From the NCBI GenBank assembly GCA_003246455.1, contig QKAF01000022.1:1-64000 (forward strand): DNA of 64,000 bases, read 5' to 3'. The stretch is from Bacteroidota bacterium (GTDB taxonomy: Bacteria; Bacteroidota; Ignavibacteria; SZUA-365). Made by a program: the position numbers and the translations under genes. Shown here piece by piece: positions 33,148 through 43,152 of this stretch. Under the pieces are notes generated by a model. It worked only from the letters and a program-made list of their open reading frames with translations, searched no databases and had not been told where the DNA came from. Numbering within the stretch: the first letter of the stretch is position 1; each line of letters starts with the position of its first letter.

Positions 33148-35124
33148 TCAGCGGGTCTTCAGCATTTTCACACTCTGCACGTTTCCGTCCGGCAGGAACA
33201 TCCGGCAGAAATACATGCCGGAGGGAAGACCGGCCGCGTTGAAGACGGCACTCTGCACACCCGGATTCACGACGCCGTCGCGGAGCACTGCGACTTCGCG
33301 TCCGATCATGTCGTACACCTTGATGGTCACGGGCATTGCATCTGCGGTTTCATAGGTTATGACCGTCTGATCCGCAAAGGGATTGGGCCCGGTCGAACGG
33401 ATCTTCGCCATCGGCGGCGGGGCCGTCGGATTCTGCGCCGTCGCGGGTGCGACCGCGACCACGCGTCCCGGCGTGTGATTGCCCCCGAGCACCTGGAGGT
33501 TGGCGACGTAACCGAAGACGAGGGCGAATTCTCCCACTCCGGGATAATACTCGTTCCCGATGGTTATGCCGAGGTTATACAGGTCGTTGAGCATGAGCAG
33601 GTACTGGAGCACCATCCAGTTCGTGCCGATGGTGTATTCCTCGAAGGGATCGATCGGCTGTCCCTGGAACAGCACCGCCTGCAGACGTTCGCCGGGCGCT
33701 TTCGACGGATCGTAGTAGTACTTCAGGTTGGATGACACCTGCATGAAGAGTTCGTCGTCGCTTTCAATGTCGCCGAGTGCGGTTTCGAGGCCGATCCACA
33801 GTTCCATCCCGGAGAGGGAGAACCTCACGGTCTCGAAGCCGATGCCGTCGACCGTATTCGCCCCGTAGCCGATCATGCGGTACAGGTCGTTTGCCGTGAT
33901 CACGCCGGGATACAGCGGCTGTGCGGTGGATCCGCCCGGGATGAGACCGATGTCGACGCTCAGCCCGTTCTGATACGCGTCCGCGACAAGATTGCCGACA
34001 TGCGTGTCGTGGTGGCCGGGCTGACCGAGATTGGTCGCGAGTTCGGTCTGCGTATGGGTGCAGGAGGCGACCGGGGCCGTGAACATGTCAGTGAACGGTG
34101 CGCTGACGGATGCAAGGTATCCCTCGATGCCTGCGGCGATGGCGTTGACGGCGGCCTTGACCGTCGGCTCCTCCGGAACAGACGCGTCGAGGTCGATCAG
34201 GTCGTAATTGTTGATGCTGATGCTGCCGTTGTGAAGCTTGAGGGTGATGCGGCCGACCTGGCTGTAGAATCCCTCGGTCTGAACGATGTACACGTCACCG
34301 CCCAGCAGATTCCGGACCCTCACGGGGTGCTTGGTGGCGAGATGGTCGTGTCCGCCGACGATCAGATCGATGCCGGGGACACTCGCGGCAAGCGCGCGGT
34401 CCGCCGCCATGCCCATGTGGGAAAGCAGGATGATATAGTTGCAGCCCGCTGCACGCAGCGTCGCCGCCGTTGTATACAGCGTCGTGGCGATCGCCGTCTC
34501 GTCTTCTTCGAAAGTCACGGGAGCGGCATCGGAAAGATAGTTTGCCATCGGGGTGGTGAGGCCGATGATGCCGACGGTGAAATCACCGTAAGTCTTCATG
34601 ATCGAAGGCTGAATCCAGAGGGCGAGCGCGCTCGTCTGCTCTGCCGGGTCGGTCGGAATGTTGATGTTCGCAGAGAGAAGAGGGAACGGCGGATTTCCGT
34701 TTCCGTCGAGCGGCAGCGAATTGCTGAGCGCACCGAGGAGGCCCGGGGAACTGAAATCGAATTCATGGTTGCCCGCCGCCATGGCCGTGAGTCCGAGCGA
34801 AGCGAGGATCTCCAGATCCGGGATCTCCGGATCTGCGGGATTCCCGGCGGGGAAGAGATGCATCAGGTCGCCCACGCTGGCATCGCCGGCGTGCAGCACC
34901 ATGCAGGGCGTTTCGCTGGCCATCTCCTGCCCGATGATGGTGGCCGCGCGGGCGATGCCGCCGCGGTCGCCTTCGAGCGGCGCGCTGCGGGGCGTCCCCG
35001 GCAGAAGGTTCGAATGCGTGTCGTTGAGGTGGAGGATGGTGAGATACTGCGACTGCTGTGCCCCGAGCGGGCTCACCCAGAGGGCGGCCAGCAGCAGAAC
35101 GACGGTGGTGAAACGGGTTTTCAT
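33148..35124 (-). CDS. Secreted 5'-nucleotidase/UshA-type phosphoesterase with T9SS sorting domain
   Basis: 658 residues from the Met of MKTRFTTVVLLLAALWVSPLGA, a clear signal peptide; Met 20 codons upstream is disfavoured. The N-terminal metallophosphoesterase domain has the dimetal motifs ILHLNDTHSN, AGDASVGD, AAGNHEFDFSS, LLSHMG and GGHDH. The C-terminal 5_nucleotid_C domain (about 375-560) has NLVADAYQNG, and the last 75 residues are a T9SS type A sorting domain (GPNPFADQTVITYE, VYDMIGREVAVL). It probably hydrolyses extracellular nucleotides or 2',3'-cyclic nucleotides at the cell surface to scavenge phosphate and nucleosides. Confidence 0.94.
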   Translation of the reverse strand: MKTRFTTVVLLLAALWVSPLGAQQSQYLTILHLNDTHSNLLPGTPRSAPLEGDRGGIARAATIIGQEMASETPCMVLHAGDASVGDLMHLFPAGNPADPEIPDLEILASLGLTAMAAGNHEFDFSSPGLLGALSNSLPLDGNGNPPFPLLSANINIPTDPAEQTSALALWIQPSIMKTYGDFTVGIIGLTTPMANYLSDAAPVTFEEDETAIATTLYTTAATLRAAGCNYIILLSHMGMAADRALAASVPGIDLIVGGHDHLATKHPVRVRNLLGGDVYIVQTEGFYSQVGRITLKLHNGSISINNYDLIDLDASVPEEPTVKAAVNAIAAGIEGYLASVSAPFTDMFTAPVASCTHTQTELATNLGQPGHHDTHVGNLVADAYQNGLSVDIGLIPGGSTAQPLYPGVITANDLYRMIGYGANTVDGIGFETVRFSLSGMELWIGLETALGDIESDDELFMQVSSNLKYYYDPSKAPGERLQAVLFQGQPIDPFEEYTIGTNWMVLQYLLMLNDLYNLGITIGNEYYPGVGEFALVFGYVANLQVLGGNHTPGRVVAVAPATAQNPTAPPPMAKIRSTGPNPFADQTVITYETADAMPVTIKVYDMIGREVAVLRDGVVNPGVQSAVFNAAGLPSGMYFCRMFLPDGNVQSVKMLKTR

Positions 35125-35355
35125 AACGGATCCTCTCAATGAAATGGGAAACGGATTTTGGTCTGCGTCGGCGAAGGTGGTCACGGGATATTCCGTTCTG
35201 ACACTGCGTTTGATTTCGATTCAGCCGCAAGGTATTTCCAGGGCGCATGGCGCTTGTCACGGAATTGTCATGGTTGCGTCAAAAGCTCTTCGCGGCGGGT
35301 TTTCCCTGTCGGTTTTTGCATATTGTCCCTTATTCACCTTCACGGGAGCATCTCC

Positions 35356-36351
35356 ATGCAGCATGAACTTCGTCCCGACGCGCTTGCCGCGCTGGTCGCC
35401 GGATTCCGCCAGAGCAGGATCGTCCTTACCGCCGTGGAACTCGGCATTTTCACCGCGCTGAAACACGGCCCGCGCAGTGCGGACGCTCTCGCGGAAGAAC
35501 TGCATACCGACCGGCACGCGACGGACCGACTGCTGCATGCGCTCGCGGCGCTGGGACTGCTCGTGAAGGAAGAAGGCCGTTTTGCCAATACCGCGACCGC
35601 GGCACTTCACCTCGTGCGCGGCGAAAAGGGGTACATGGGCAACATCGAGCACAGTAATCACCTCTGGGATTTCTGGAGCCATCTTACCGAAGCGGTACGC
35701 ACCGGGACGGTGGCGACGCGGACGGAGTTGAAGGAGCGGGATCGGGAATGGGGAGAGGCCTTCATCGCGGCGATGCATTACCGCGCGCTGGTGCAGGCGC
35801 CCGGGGATGTGAACCTCATCGACCTGCATGACGTGACTCGCGTTCTCGACGTGGGCGGCGGCTCGGGCGCATTCGCAATGGCCATGGCCAGGGTGAAACA
35901 GGACCTCAAAGCCACGGTGTTCGATCTCCCGGGAATCATCCCCATCACCCGGCGATACATCGAGGAGGCGGGCCTGTCTCATCGCATCGATACGGTCGCG
36001 GGGGACTATCTCTCCGACGAACTTCCCTCCGGATACGACACGGTGTTTCTCTCCGCGATCATTCACAGCAACGCGCCGGATCAGAATGCCCGGCTCATCC
36101 GGAAATGCGCCGGCGCCCTGAATCCGGGCGGCTGCGTGATCGTGCAGGATTTCATCATGGATGACGACCGCATTCATCCGTCCCACGGTGCGCTGTTCGC
36201 GCTGAACATGCTCGTCGCGACGGAACAGGGCGACACATTCACCGAAACCGAGGTGCGGTCATGGATGGAGTCGGCGGGGCTCACGGACATTCTGCGGAGG
36301 GATACCCCGTCGGGAACGACGCAGATCGTCGGGGTGAAGTCTCTCGAGTAG
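35356..36351 (+). CDS. SAM-dependent O-methyltransferase-like protein with dimerisation domain
   Basis: 331 residues from the ATG at 35356 (GGGAG upstream). An N-terminal winged-helix dimerisation domain (about 10-80: RIVLTAVELGIFTAL, ATDRLLHALAALGLL) precedes the methyltransferase fold with the SAM loop VLDVGGGSGAFAMAMA and the later DTVFLSAIIHSNAP and GGCVIVQDFIMDDDR. The layout is that of plant-type O-methyltransferases (COMT, hydroxyneurosporene methyltransferase). Substrate unknown. Divergent from the nucleotidase gene. Confidence 0.88.
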   Translation: MQHELRPDALAALVAGFRQSRIVLTAVELGIFTALKHGPRSADALAEELHTDRHATDRLLHALAALGLLVKEEGRFANTATAALHLVRGEKGYMGNIEHSNHLWDFWSHLTEAVRTGTVATRTELKERDREWGEAFIAAMHYRALVQAPGDVNLIDLHDVTRVLDVGGGSGAFAMAMARVKQDLKATVFDLPGIIPITRRYIEEAGLSHRIDTVAGDYLSDELPSGYDTVFLSAIIHSNAPDQNARLIRKCAGALNPGGCVIVQDFIMDDDRIHPSHGALFALNMLVATEQGDTFTETEVRSWMESAGLTDILRRDTPSGTTQIVGVKSLE

Positions 36352-36381
36352 ACCGCCGGGCGGGAATACCGGACGTGGGAG

Positions 36382-36412
36382 TTGGTTATTCGTCGCCGGG
36401 CGGTTACCTTTG
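36382..36412 (+). promoter_or_regulatory. Bacteroidota-type promoter of the lysine-ketoglutarate reductase gene
   Basis: TTGG at 36382-36385, 19 bases, TACCTTTG at 36405-36412, a full match to TAnnTTTG, 70 bases ahead of the start codon. Confidence 0.65.
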
Positions 36413-36482
36413 AGCATTCGGTAAAGGGAAACACAGTTTTCACAATTCCCGAGGGAATAACAGGCTAGGAGATCGTTCCAGT

Positions 36483-37805
36483 ATGATCAACTGTATTGGC
36501 ATTCGTAAGGAAACAAAAGACAAGACGCAGAAACGCGTACCGCTTTCTCCCGAACAGGTGGCGGCACTTCGATCCGACCACGGCTTACGGGTCCTCGTTG
36601 AATCCATGCCCAACCGCGTCTTCAGCGACGCGGAATATCTCGAGGCCGGCGCGGAACTGGCGGAGGATTTCTCGGCATGCAACGTCGTTTTCGGGGTGAA
36701 GGAAATTCAGCCGGAACTGATGCTCGACGGGATGCCCTACGTTTTCTTTTCCCACACCGTGAAGGCCCAGTCGTACAACATGGGCATGCTCCGTCATATT
36801 CTCGAGCACAACATCACGCTGATCGACTACGAACTGATCAAGGACGAAGCGGGACGACGGCTCGTGTTCTTCGGAAACTACGCGGGGTATGCGGGCATCA
36901 TCGACTCGATGTGGGCCCTGGGACGCCGGCTGGACGCGGAGGGATTGCACACACCGTTCGCGAATATCCGCTACGCTACCGAATACGGCATGCTGTCGGA
37001 CGCGGAAGACGCCTTCCGCGACGCCGGGGAGCGCATCCGCACCGAGGGACTCCCGGAAGAGATCGTGCCGTTCGTCTGCGGATTCACCGGGTATGGCAAC
37101 GTTTCCAGGGGCGCACAGCATCTCTACGACCTGCTGCCGGTGGAGGTGATCCGCCCGGAAGAACTCGCCGCGTTTTACGCGCGGGGTGAGTTTTCGAACA
37201 AGGTTGTGTACAAAGTCGAGTTCCGCGAGTCGGACATGTTCGAACCGGCAGAGGAGGGGGCGGCATTCGCGCTTCAGGAATTCTACGATTTCCCGGAACG
37301 CTATCGCGGCCGTTTCGATACGTACATCCCGTATCTCTCCGTCATGCTCAACGGGATCTACTGGGAACCGCGGTATCCCCGCCTGGTGACTTTCGAGACG
37401 ATGCGGGCGCTCTGGGCGGAAGGGAAGCAGCCCCGCCTGCGCGTCATCGGCGATGTGACCTGCGATATCGACGGCTCGGTGCAGCTGACGGTGAAGGAAA
37501 CCAATTCCGAAAATCCGGTATTCGTATTCGAACCGCTCAGCGGCAAAGTCCTCGACGGCGTCGAGGGAAACGGACCGGTGATTCTCGCGGTCGACAAACT
37601 GCCGACGGAACTGCCGCGTGAAGCCAGCGCCGCGTTCGGCGCATCGCTCTCGCCGCTGGTCCCCGCACTCGCAGCCGCGGATTTCCGGGTTCCCTTCGAG
37701 GAACTCGATCTTCCCCCCGAACTCAAAAAAGCCGTGATCGCGCACGCGGGAAAGCTGACGCCCGCGTTCGCGTATCTCCAGCAGCATCTCACGGTTCAGA
37801 CGTAG
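36483..37805 (+). CDS. Lysine-ketoglutarate reductase-like (saccharopine-forming) dehydrogenase
   Basis: 440 residues. The N-terminus has the alanine dehydrogenase/PNT-type signature of the LKR half of eukaryotic LKR/SDH: IGIRKETKDKTQKRVPLSP, VFGVKEIQPELM, FFSHTVKAQSYN, FFGNYAGYAGIIDSMWALG. It would condense lysine with 2-oxoglutarate to saccharopine. The partner saccharopine dehydrogenase lies convergently 160 bases on, sharing a terminator. No N-terminal signal. The family call is good; direction (degradation rather than synthesis) is inferred. Confidence 0.86.
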   Translation: MINCIGIRKETKDKTQKRVPLSPEQVAALRSDHGLRVLVESMPNRVFSDAEYLEAGAELAEDFSACNVVFGVKEIQPELMLDGMPYVFFSHTVKAQSYNMGMLRHILEHNITLIDYELIKDEAGRRLVFFGNYAGYAGIIDSMWALGRRLDAEGLHTPFANIRYATEYGMLSDAEDAFRDAGERIRTEGLPEEIVPFVCGFTGYGNVSRGAQHLYDLLPVEVIRPEELAAFYARGEFSNKVVYKVEFRESDMFEPAEEGAAFALQEFYDFPERYRGRFDTYIPYLSVMLNGIYWEPRYPRLVTFETMRALWAEGKQPRLRVIGDVTCDIDGSVQLTVKETNSENPVFVFEPLSGKVLDGVEGNGPVILAVDKLPTELPREASAAFGASLSPLVPALAAADFRVPFEELDLPPELKKAVIAHAGKLTPAFAYLQQHLTVQT

Positions 37806-37873
37806 CGAAACCGCCGGCGTTCGCCCACGCGGGCACCGTGCGTGCGGGGACGCCGCCTCGTCTTCCGGAATGG

Positions 37874-37924
37874 AAAACCCTCCGACGCGCCATCATCGAA
37901 CGGCATGCCGGAGGGTTTTGTATT
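37874..37924. terminator. Bidirectional terminator between LKR and SDH
   Basis: Eleven-base stem arms (37874-37884 and 37909-37919) with A and T flanks, between two converging genes. Confidence 0.7.
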
Positions 37925-37967
37925 TTCCTGCCGACTGCGCCGACAGGCGCAGCAGCGTCGGGGGAGC

Positions 37968-39290
37968 TTACAGGGCGACTTCCCTTTCGATGAGCCGGAT
38001 GTCCATCGTGTCGAGTTCCCTGAGCACAGGCTCGTAGATTTCGGGGAGGACGGGGATCTGGACGCCGGTGAGTTTGATGTCGCCCTTGAGGATCAGTTTC
38101 GTGGCGATCGCCGCCGGCAGACTCACCGTCCGCGCCATGGAACTGTCACCGTTGGGGATGCCCGTATCGACCATCGTCGACGTCAGTTTCTTTTTCCGGC
38201 CGTCCGCAAATTCCGCGACGAATTCGTGGTGCTGGACGAGCAGGTCGACCTCGCCTTCGGCGTACACGAGCGTGTTTTCGAGGATGTGTGCGAACATGTC
38301 GAAGACGCTGCCTTCCGCAAGCGGGAGCTTCTCGTCGCTGAAGAGTCCGAGCCACTGCATCTTCTTGATCGTCACCGAGTGTTTCGGGACTTCGAGGAAA
38401 CGCGCGATGTCCTCGACGAGATGATCACCGTTGCTGTCGACCAGGGCGGCCATGACTTCACGCGGGGAGGTCTGACGGAAGTCGAACGTGCGTTCCTGAT
38501 CCAGCAGTCCGATCTTCTTGAAGTAATTCCACGTTTCGCAGTGCCCGAGGTTGCGCAGCGTTCCCCGGTACATTCCCTGTGCTCCTTCGATGCCGTAGAT
38601 GTCGAGGTACGGGAGCGCGTCACGGTTCACGTACGCTTCGAAGGTCCCGCCTTCCGGAACGTCGAGCAGCCAGTAGTGTTCGAACAGCTGTTCGGGAGCG
38701 ACGTTGACAACTTCGCCGTTGTCGAGATAGCGGCCGTTGTTTTTCGCGGCGAGCATGACTCCGACCGGGCTCCAGGAGAATTTGTAGCCCAGCGGGTTGT
38801 TGTTGTCGCAATGCGCGGGGAGTCCGCCGCAATACGAGAAGAAGCGGGTGATCTTCCCGCCCTGCGCCTTCACGCCGTTGATCACACTCATGGCCGCCAT
38901 GTGGTCGATGCCGGGGTCGACACCGATTTCGTTCAGGAAAATCAGGCCTTTTTCACGGACGGCTTCGTCCAGCGCCTGCATTTCCGGCTTGACGTAGGAT
39001 GTCGTGACCATGTTCTTCCCAAGCTCGACACAGAGGTTGGCCACCTTCATGTGATGAATCCAAGGCACGAGGCTGATGACGATATCGGCGGTGGCGATCG
39101 CGGCGCGCAGCGCGGCTTCGTCTTCCACGTCGATGGGCATCGCAATGCCGCGGGGGTGGCTGTCAATCAGTTTTTCCGCCTTGCTGACCGTGCGCGAGGC
39201 GACGGTCACCTGAAAATCCGGCTCGTCGAGGAGGTAACGGACGAGTGGACGAGCCACGAGCCCGGCACCCAGCACGAGGACCTGTTTCAT
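37968..39290 (-). CDS. Saccharopine dehydrogenase (SDH)
   Basis: 440 residues, the full SDH length. The Rossmann start VLVLGAGLVARPLVRYL carries the dinucleotide loop, followed by VASRTVSKAEKLIDSHP, ISLVPWIHH, VTTSYVKPEMQ and EIGVDPGIDHM, all typical of the saccharopine dehydrogenase family that splits saccharopine to glutamate and 2-aminoadipate semialdehyde. With the LKR gene it forms the saccharopine route for lysine, here as two separate polypeptides in convergent orientation. Confidence 0.93.
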   Translation of the reverse strand: MKQVLVLGAGLVARPLVRYLLDEPDFQVTVASRTVSKAEKLIDSHPRGIAMPIDVEDEAALRAAIATADIVISLVPWIHHMKVANLCVELGKNMVTTSYVKPEMQALDEAVREKGLIFLNEIGVDPGIDHMAAMSVINGVKAQGGKITRFFSYCGGLPAHCDNNNPLGYKFSWSPVGVMLAAKNNGRYLDNGEVVNVAPEQLFEHYWLLDVPEGGTFEAYVNRDALPYLDIYGIEGAQGMYRGTLRNLGHCETWNYFKKIGLLDQERTFDFRQTSPREVMAALVDSNGDHLVEDIARFLEVPKHSVTIKKMQWLGLFSDEKLPLAEGSVFDMFAHILENTLVYAEGEVDLLVQHHEFVAEFADGRKKKLTSTMVDTGIPNGDSSMARTVSLPAAIATKLILKGDIKLTGVQIPVLPEIYEPVLRELDTMDIRLIEREVAL

Positions 39291-39618
39291 GTGAGACTCC
39301 TTAATTCTCGAATGAGAGAAATGGAAAAATGTATGGGGAGGGGTGATGCTGAACAGCGCATGGATGGTGATTCGATCATGTTACGCAACGACAAATATAC
39401 ACTCGCCGCGAATGCAATATATCAGCTTTCGTTCGTGAAAAAAAAAGCATATTGCTTTTCCCGAAATCATTCGCTAATTTTATCTCGATTAGCCTCTCTT
39501 ACCTTCCTTGACAATGAGGCCACATACCCGGCCGGAAGGGCATACCGGCCGGGTATGATCGTTTTCGGACCCTGTGTGCGTCGCAATATTTCGTACCTTG
39601 CGCAGAAAACGCATCGCC
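39291..39618. other. 328-base intergenic region between SDH and the PfkB kinase
   Basis: No gene is visible. The middle (39380-39500) is unusually AT-rich with an A9 run. It contains the large hairpin listed separately (39523-39557). TTGACA at 39508-39513 has no matching -10 box. TACCTTGC at 39594-39601 resembles the -7 element used elsewhere and lies 17 bases ahead of the PfkB gene, but its -33 region is poor. Confidence 0.6.
39523..39557. repeat. Large inverted repeat with 13-bp arms
   Basis: Arms 39523-39535 and 39545-39557 are exact reverse complements around a nine-base loop. It stands between divergent genes, 62 bases ahead of the PfkB kinase, so a terminator role is unlikely; an operator or leader structure is possible. 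Confidence 0.85.
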
Positions 39619-40887
<1,269 letters not shown>

Positions 40888-40981
40888 TCATTGTGCAAGT
40901 CCGGGAGGTTTCGTAACATGCGGCACCTTTCTGCGCCGGAAAAACGGACAGCACTCACATTCGTCAAAGCTGAGACCTCGC

Positions 40982-41575
40982 ATGTACCCAGCCATTTTCC
41001 AGCTTCCCAGACCTGAAAGATCCCGCCGACTGTTTCTCATTTTCCGACCGCTCCTGGCTATCCCGCACATGGTCTGGGCCATGCTGTACGGCTTCGTGGC
41101 CGGTATCATCCAGTTTCTCTCCTTCTGGGCCATCATATTCAGCGGCCGCCATCCGAAAGGGCTGTGGAGTTTCCTCGCCGACTATTTCCGCTACAGCTGG
41201 CGGCTGCAGGCATGGTCGATGTACCTTACGGACGAGTATCCGCCGTTCGACGGAAACGCGGACCGGAACTATCCGATCGGCGTCCGACTCGAACATCCCT
41301 CGCGCATGTCCCGCGCGACGGTTTTCTTCCGCCTGCTCATACTTCTCCCGCATGGCTTCTACTTTATCGGGGCGGCATTCGTCTATATGATCGTCCAGTT
41401 CCTGACCTGGTGGACCATTCTCTTTCTCGGTCGCATGGCAGAGTGGCAATTCGCGCAGGCTTCGTCATTCTTCATCTATACCGCCCGGCTGAACGCGTAT
41501 ATGCTCTACCTGGTCGACGAGTACCCCCCGTTCAACGGAGTCCAGCCGCGCGCGGCGGAGGAGCAGTTCGCCTGA
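40982..41575 (+). CDS. DUF4389-type membrane protein (internally duplicated)
   Basis: 197 residues from the ATG at 40982. The sequence contains two similar halves, each with a membrane segment followed by W-x-I-x-F-x-G-R and ending in a Tyr-rich motif: LSFWAIIFSGRHPKGLW...YLTDEYPPFDG and LTWWTILFLGRMAEWQ...YLVDEYPPFNG. This duplicated pattern with DEYPPF is the mark of DUF4389 proteins, whose function is unknown. It stands alone, before the complex I operon; whether it is linked to it is unclear. Confidence 0.85.
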   Translation: MYPAIFQLPRPERSRRLFLIFRPLLAIPHMVWAMLYGFVAGIIQFLSFWAIIFSGRHPKGLWSFLADYFRYSWRLQAWSMYLTDEYPPFDGNADRNYPIGVRLEHPSRMSRATVFFRLLILLPHGFYFIGAAFVYMIVQFLTWWTILFLGRMAEWQFAQASSFFIYTARLNAYMLYLVDEYPPFNGVQPRAAEEQFA

Positions 41576-41616
41576 TCCCCTCATTTCAGGTTTCAAGAGC
41601 AGATTGTCACTATTGT

Positions 41617-41647
41617 TTGATCCTGTCCGAATTTTTTTCTACCTTGT
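41617..41647 (+). promoter_or_regulatory. Probable promoter of the complex I operon
   Basis: TTGA at 41617-41620 (within TTTG), 19 bases, TACCTTGT at 41640-41647, 39 bases ahead of nuoA. The spacer contains a run of seven T. Confidence 0.5.
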
Positions 41648-41686
41648 CCAAGATTTATTGTCTTTAGCAACTACTGATAGAGACAA

Positions 41687-42148
41687 ATGCTAACAGAATT
41701 TGGAAAAGCCCTCATCTTCATCATCCTCGGGCTGGTGTTCGTCGCAGGAGGATTGCTTGTTGCAAAAATCCTGCGTCCGCACAATCCCACGGCGGAGAAG
41801 ACACTGCCGTACGAATGCGGCGAAGACCCCATTGGTCCCCAATGGATGCGCTTCAACATTCGGTTCTATGTCGTCGCACTGATCTTCATTCTCTTTGACG
41901 TCGAACTCGTGCTGCTCTTTCCGTGGGCGCTGGTGTACAGCAAGCTCGGGATGTTCGCGTACGTTGCCGGTGCGCTTTTCATCGTGATCCTCTTCCTGGC
42001 GGATTTCTACCTCTGGGCCAAGGGCGATCTCGAGTGGATCCGTCCCGAACCCAACGTTCCGCGTCTTGACCAGCTGGTTGATCACATGCCTCTGCGGGTC
42101 AAGGGCGCCACCCCTCCTGCGGCCTCCCCGGTCGCGACAAGTGAATGA
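41687..42148 (+). CDS. nuoA: NADH-quinone oxidoreductase subunit A
   Basis: 153 residues with three membrane segments. The hallmark loop between the first and second spans reads PYECGEDPIGPQWMRFNIRFYVVAL (split here as PYECGEDPIG and RFNIRFYVVALIF), including the conserved Cys that lies near the quinone site, and the second span carries FDVELVLLFPWAL. NuoA is part of the quinone-binding junction of the membrane arm. The C-terminal 30 residues (LRVKGATPPAASPVATSE) are a short extension. First gene of nuoABCDHIJK-ompA-LMN. Confidence 0.97.
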   Translation: MLTEFGKALIFIILGLVFVAGGLLVAKILRPHNPTAEKTLPYECGEDPIGPQWMRFNIRFYVVALIFILFDVELVLLFPWALVYSKLGMFAYVAGALFIVILFLADFYLWAKGDLEWIRPEPNVPRLDQLVDHMPLRVKGATPPAASPVATSE

Positions 42149-42166
42149 GATCGTAAAGGAGTATTC

Positions 42167-42667
42167 ATGGGTCTTCTCAGCAAGCAATTCGACGACGGCA
42201 ACATCGTCCTGACATCGGTAGAAGGGGTTCTCAACTGGGCACGGCTGTGTTCGTTGTGGCAGATGTCGTTTGGGCTGGCATGCTGCGCCATTGAAATGAT
42301 GGCCGCCAGCGCTTCGCATAACGACATCATGCGCTTCGGCGTCCTTCCGCGTCCCAGCCCCCGTCAGTGCGACGTCATGATTGTTGCCGGCACGGTCACC
42401 CTCAAGATGGCGACGCGCCTGAAGCGGCTCTATGAGCAGATGGCCGAGCCCCGCTATGTCGTTTCCATGGGCAGTTGTTCCAACTGCGGCGGTCCGTACT
42501 GGGAGCACGGGTATCACGTGCTGAAGGGCGTCGACCGCGTCGTCCCTGTCGATGTGTACATTCCCGGCTGTCCGCCGCGTCCCGAAGCCCTTCTCGAGGG
42601 GTGGATGCGGCTGCAGGAGAAGGTACGCGATTTCACGCTCGTCAAGCAGGAGGGTGAGCATGCCTAA
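42167..42667 (+). CDS. nuoB: NADH-quinone oxidoreductase subunit B (N2 cluster)
   Basis: 166 residues. Ligands of the terminal [4Fe-4S] cluster N2 are visible: the adjacent Cys pair in [10 protein letters not shown], the Cys in MGSCSNCGG and the Cys in [10 protein letters not shown]. NuoB hands electrons to quinone. It overlaps nuoC by 8 bases, showing tight coupling in the operon. Nothing unusual in length or motifs. Confidence 0.97.
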   Translation: MGLLSKQFDDGNIVLTSVEGVLNWARLCSLWQMSFGLACCAIEMMAASASHNDIMRFGVLPRPSPRQCDVMIVAGTVTLKMATRLKRLYEQMAEPRYVVSMGSCSNCGGPYWEHGYHVLKGVDRVVPVDVYIPGCPPRPEALLEGWMRLQEKVRDFTLVKQEGEHA

Positions 42668-43136
42668 AGCAATGAACGAGATTTTCGACTATCTCAACGG
42701 TCTCTTCCCGGAGGCCGGTCTCGCCTTCGACGAGTCGGTTCCCTGCATCATTGTCCCGGCGGCTTCCATTAAGGAAGTGGCCCTGCAGGCACGTGACGAC
42801 CAGGAACTCCTGCTTGACACGCTCATGTGTCTGAGCGGCGTCGACAACGGAGACGAAACGCTCGGCGTCGTCTATCACCTCGATTCGATGACGCTGCGCC
42901 ACAAACTCACCCTGAAGGTGATCGTCCCGGCTTCCGACCCGCATGTCCCGTCGGTAGACCGCGTCTGGCGCATCGCCGAGTGGCACGAACGCGAAGCCTT
43001 CGACCTGGTCGGAATGATCTTCGACGGCAACAGCGATTTTCGCCGCATCCTCCTCCCCGAAGACTGGGAAGGCCACCCGCTTCGCAAGGACTATCAAGTC
43101 CCCGAGTTTTATAACGGAATGAAAGTACCGTACTGA
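42660..43136 (+). CDS. nuoC: NADH-quinone oxidoreductase subunit C
   Basis: 158 residues from the ATG at 42660 inside the end of nuoB. The 30-kDa subunit signature appears as [25 protein letters not shown] (in parts [11 protein letters not shown] and [18 protein letters not shown]). It is a soluble, non-redox piece of the connecting arm that contacts NuoD. It is separate from nuoD here, unlike the NuoCD fusion of Escherichia coli. Gap to nuoD is 16 bases. Confidence 0.96.
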   Translation: MPKAMNEIFDYLNGLFPEAGLAFDESVPCIIVPAASIKEVALQARDDQELLLDTLMCLSGVDNGDETLGVVYHLDSMTLRHKLTLKVIVPASDPHVPSVDRVWRIAEWHEREAFDLVGMIFDGNSDFRRILLPEDWEGHPLRKDYQVPEFYNGMKVPY

Positions 43137-43152
43137 AAAGGATCGCATCGGT

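Noticed and set aside
39508-39513. Sigma-70 -35 box (TTGACA) ahead of the PfkB gene
   Set aside because: No -10 box at 16-18 bases; the following sequence is the GC-rich hairpin arm.
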